From: Candidatus Segatella albertsiae
GTDB taxonomy: Bacteria; Bacteroidota; Bacteroidia; Bacteroidales; Bacteroidaceae
Assembly: GCA_002451555.1 (NCBI GenBank)
Contig: DKCU01000148.1
Span: forward strand, 1-13,330
Direction: 5' to 3'
DNA length: 13,330 nt
The notes under the pieces were generated by a model, which had not been told where the DNA came from, did no database searches, and worked only from the letters and a program-made list of their open reading frames with translations. Positions 13,327 to 13,330 of the stretch are shown piece by piece. Positions within the stretch are counted from its first letter, which is position 1, and every line of letters starts with the position of its first letter. Position numbers and translations under genes: made by a program.

Positions 13327-13330
13327 ACTT

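Overview
The window looks like chromosomal DNA from a Bacteroidales bacterium, probably Prevotella/Segatella-like. Reasons: promoters of the TAnnTTTG type rather than TATAAT; A/G-rich leaders with few clear Shine-Dalgarno sites; lipoproteins whose acylated Cys is followed by charged residues; and an ECF sigma/beta-barrel anti-sigma pair typical of the phylum. It is mostly core genome. I see no phage genes, transposase, CRISPR, tRNA or rRNA, and no stretch over 300 bases lacks a gene.

Layout. (1) 51-968 +, an EamA-type drug/metabolite transporter, closed by a 12-bp terminator hairpin. (2) 1151-2844 +, a small ACT-domain protein followed by a PFL-family (UPF0210/DUF711) protein, with a good Bacteroidetes promoter in front and a 24-bp hairpin behind. 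(3) 3005-4890 -, an ECF sigma factor overlapping by one base a protein with a cytoplasmic head, one inner-membrane helix, a long periplasmic linker and a C-terminal outer-membrane barrel domain. This is the architecture of the dual membrane-spanning anti-sigma (Dma) and partner sigma (Das) families. (4) 5036-7869 -, a tight run: a 79-aa two-helix membrane protein, a 34-aa single-helix membrane peptide, MazG, a lipoprotein and ribonuclease Z, several joined by overlaps of one base or gaps of one to a few bases. (5) 8002-10683 +, valS, divergent from that run across a compact two-way promoter region. (6) 10786-12096 +, a clostripain-like (C11) lipoprotein peptidase. (7) 12180-13220 +, a GYF_2-domain membrane protein of unknown role. 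The window ends in a perfect 21-bp inverted repeat.

The most unusual items are three copies of a heptamer microrepeat array. One lies between the ACT and PFL genes. The other two are inverted relative to each other inside mazG, where they and a neighbouring palindrome form an in-frame insert of about 49 residues. Next come the trans-envelope sigma/anti-sigma pair and the 34-residue membrane peptide. I see no convincing evidence of a wholly new multi-gene system.
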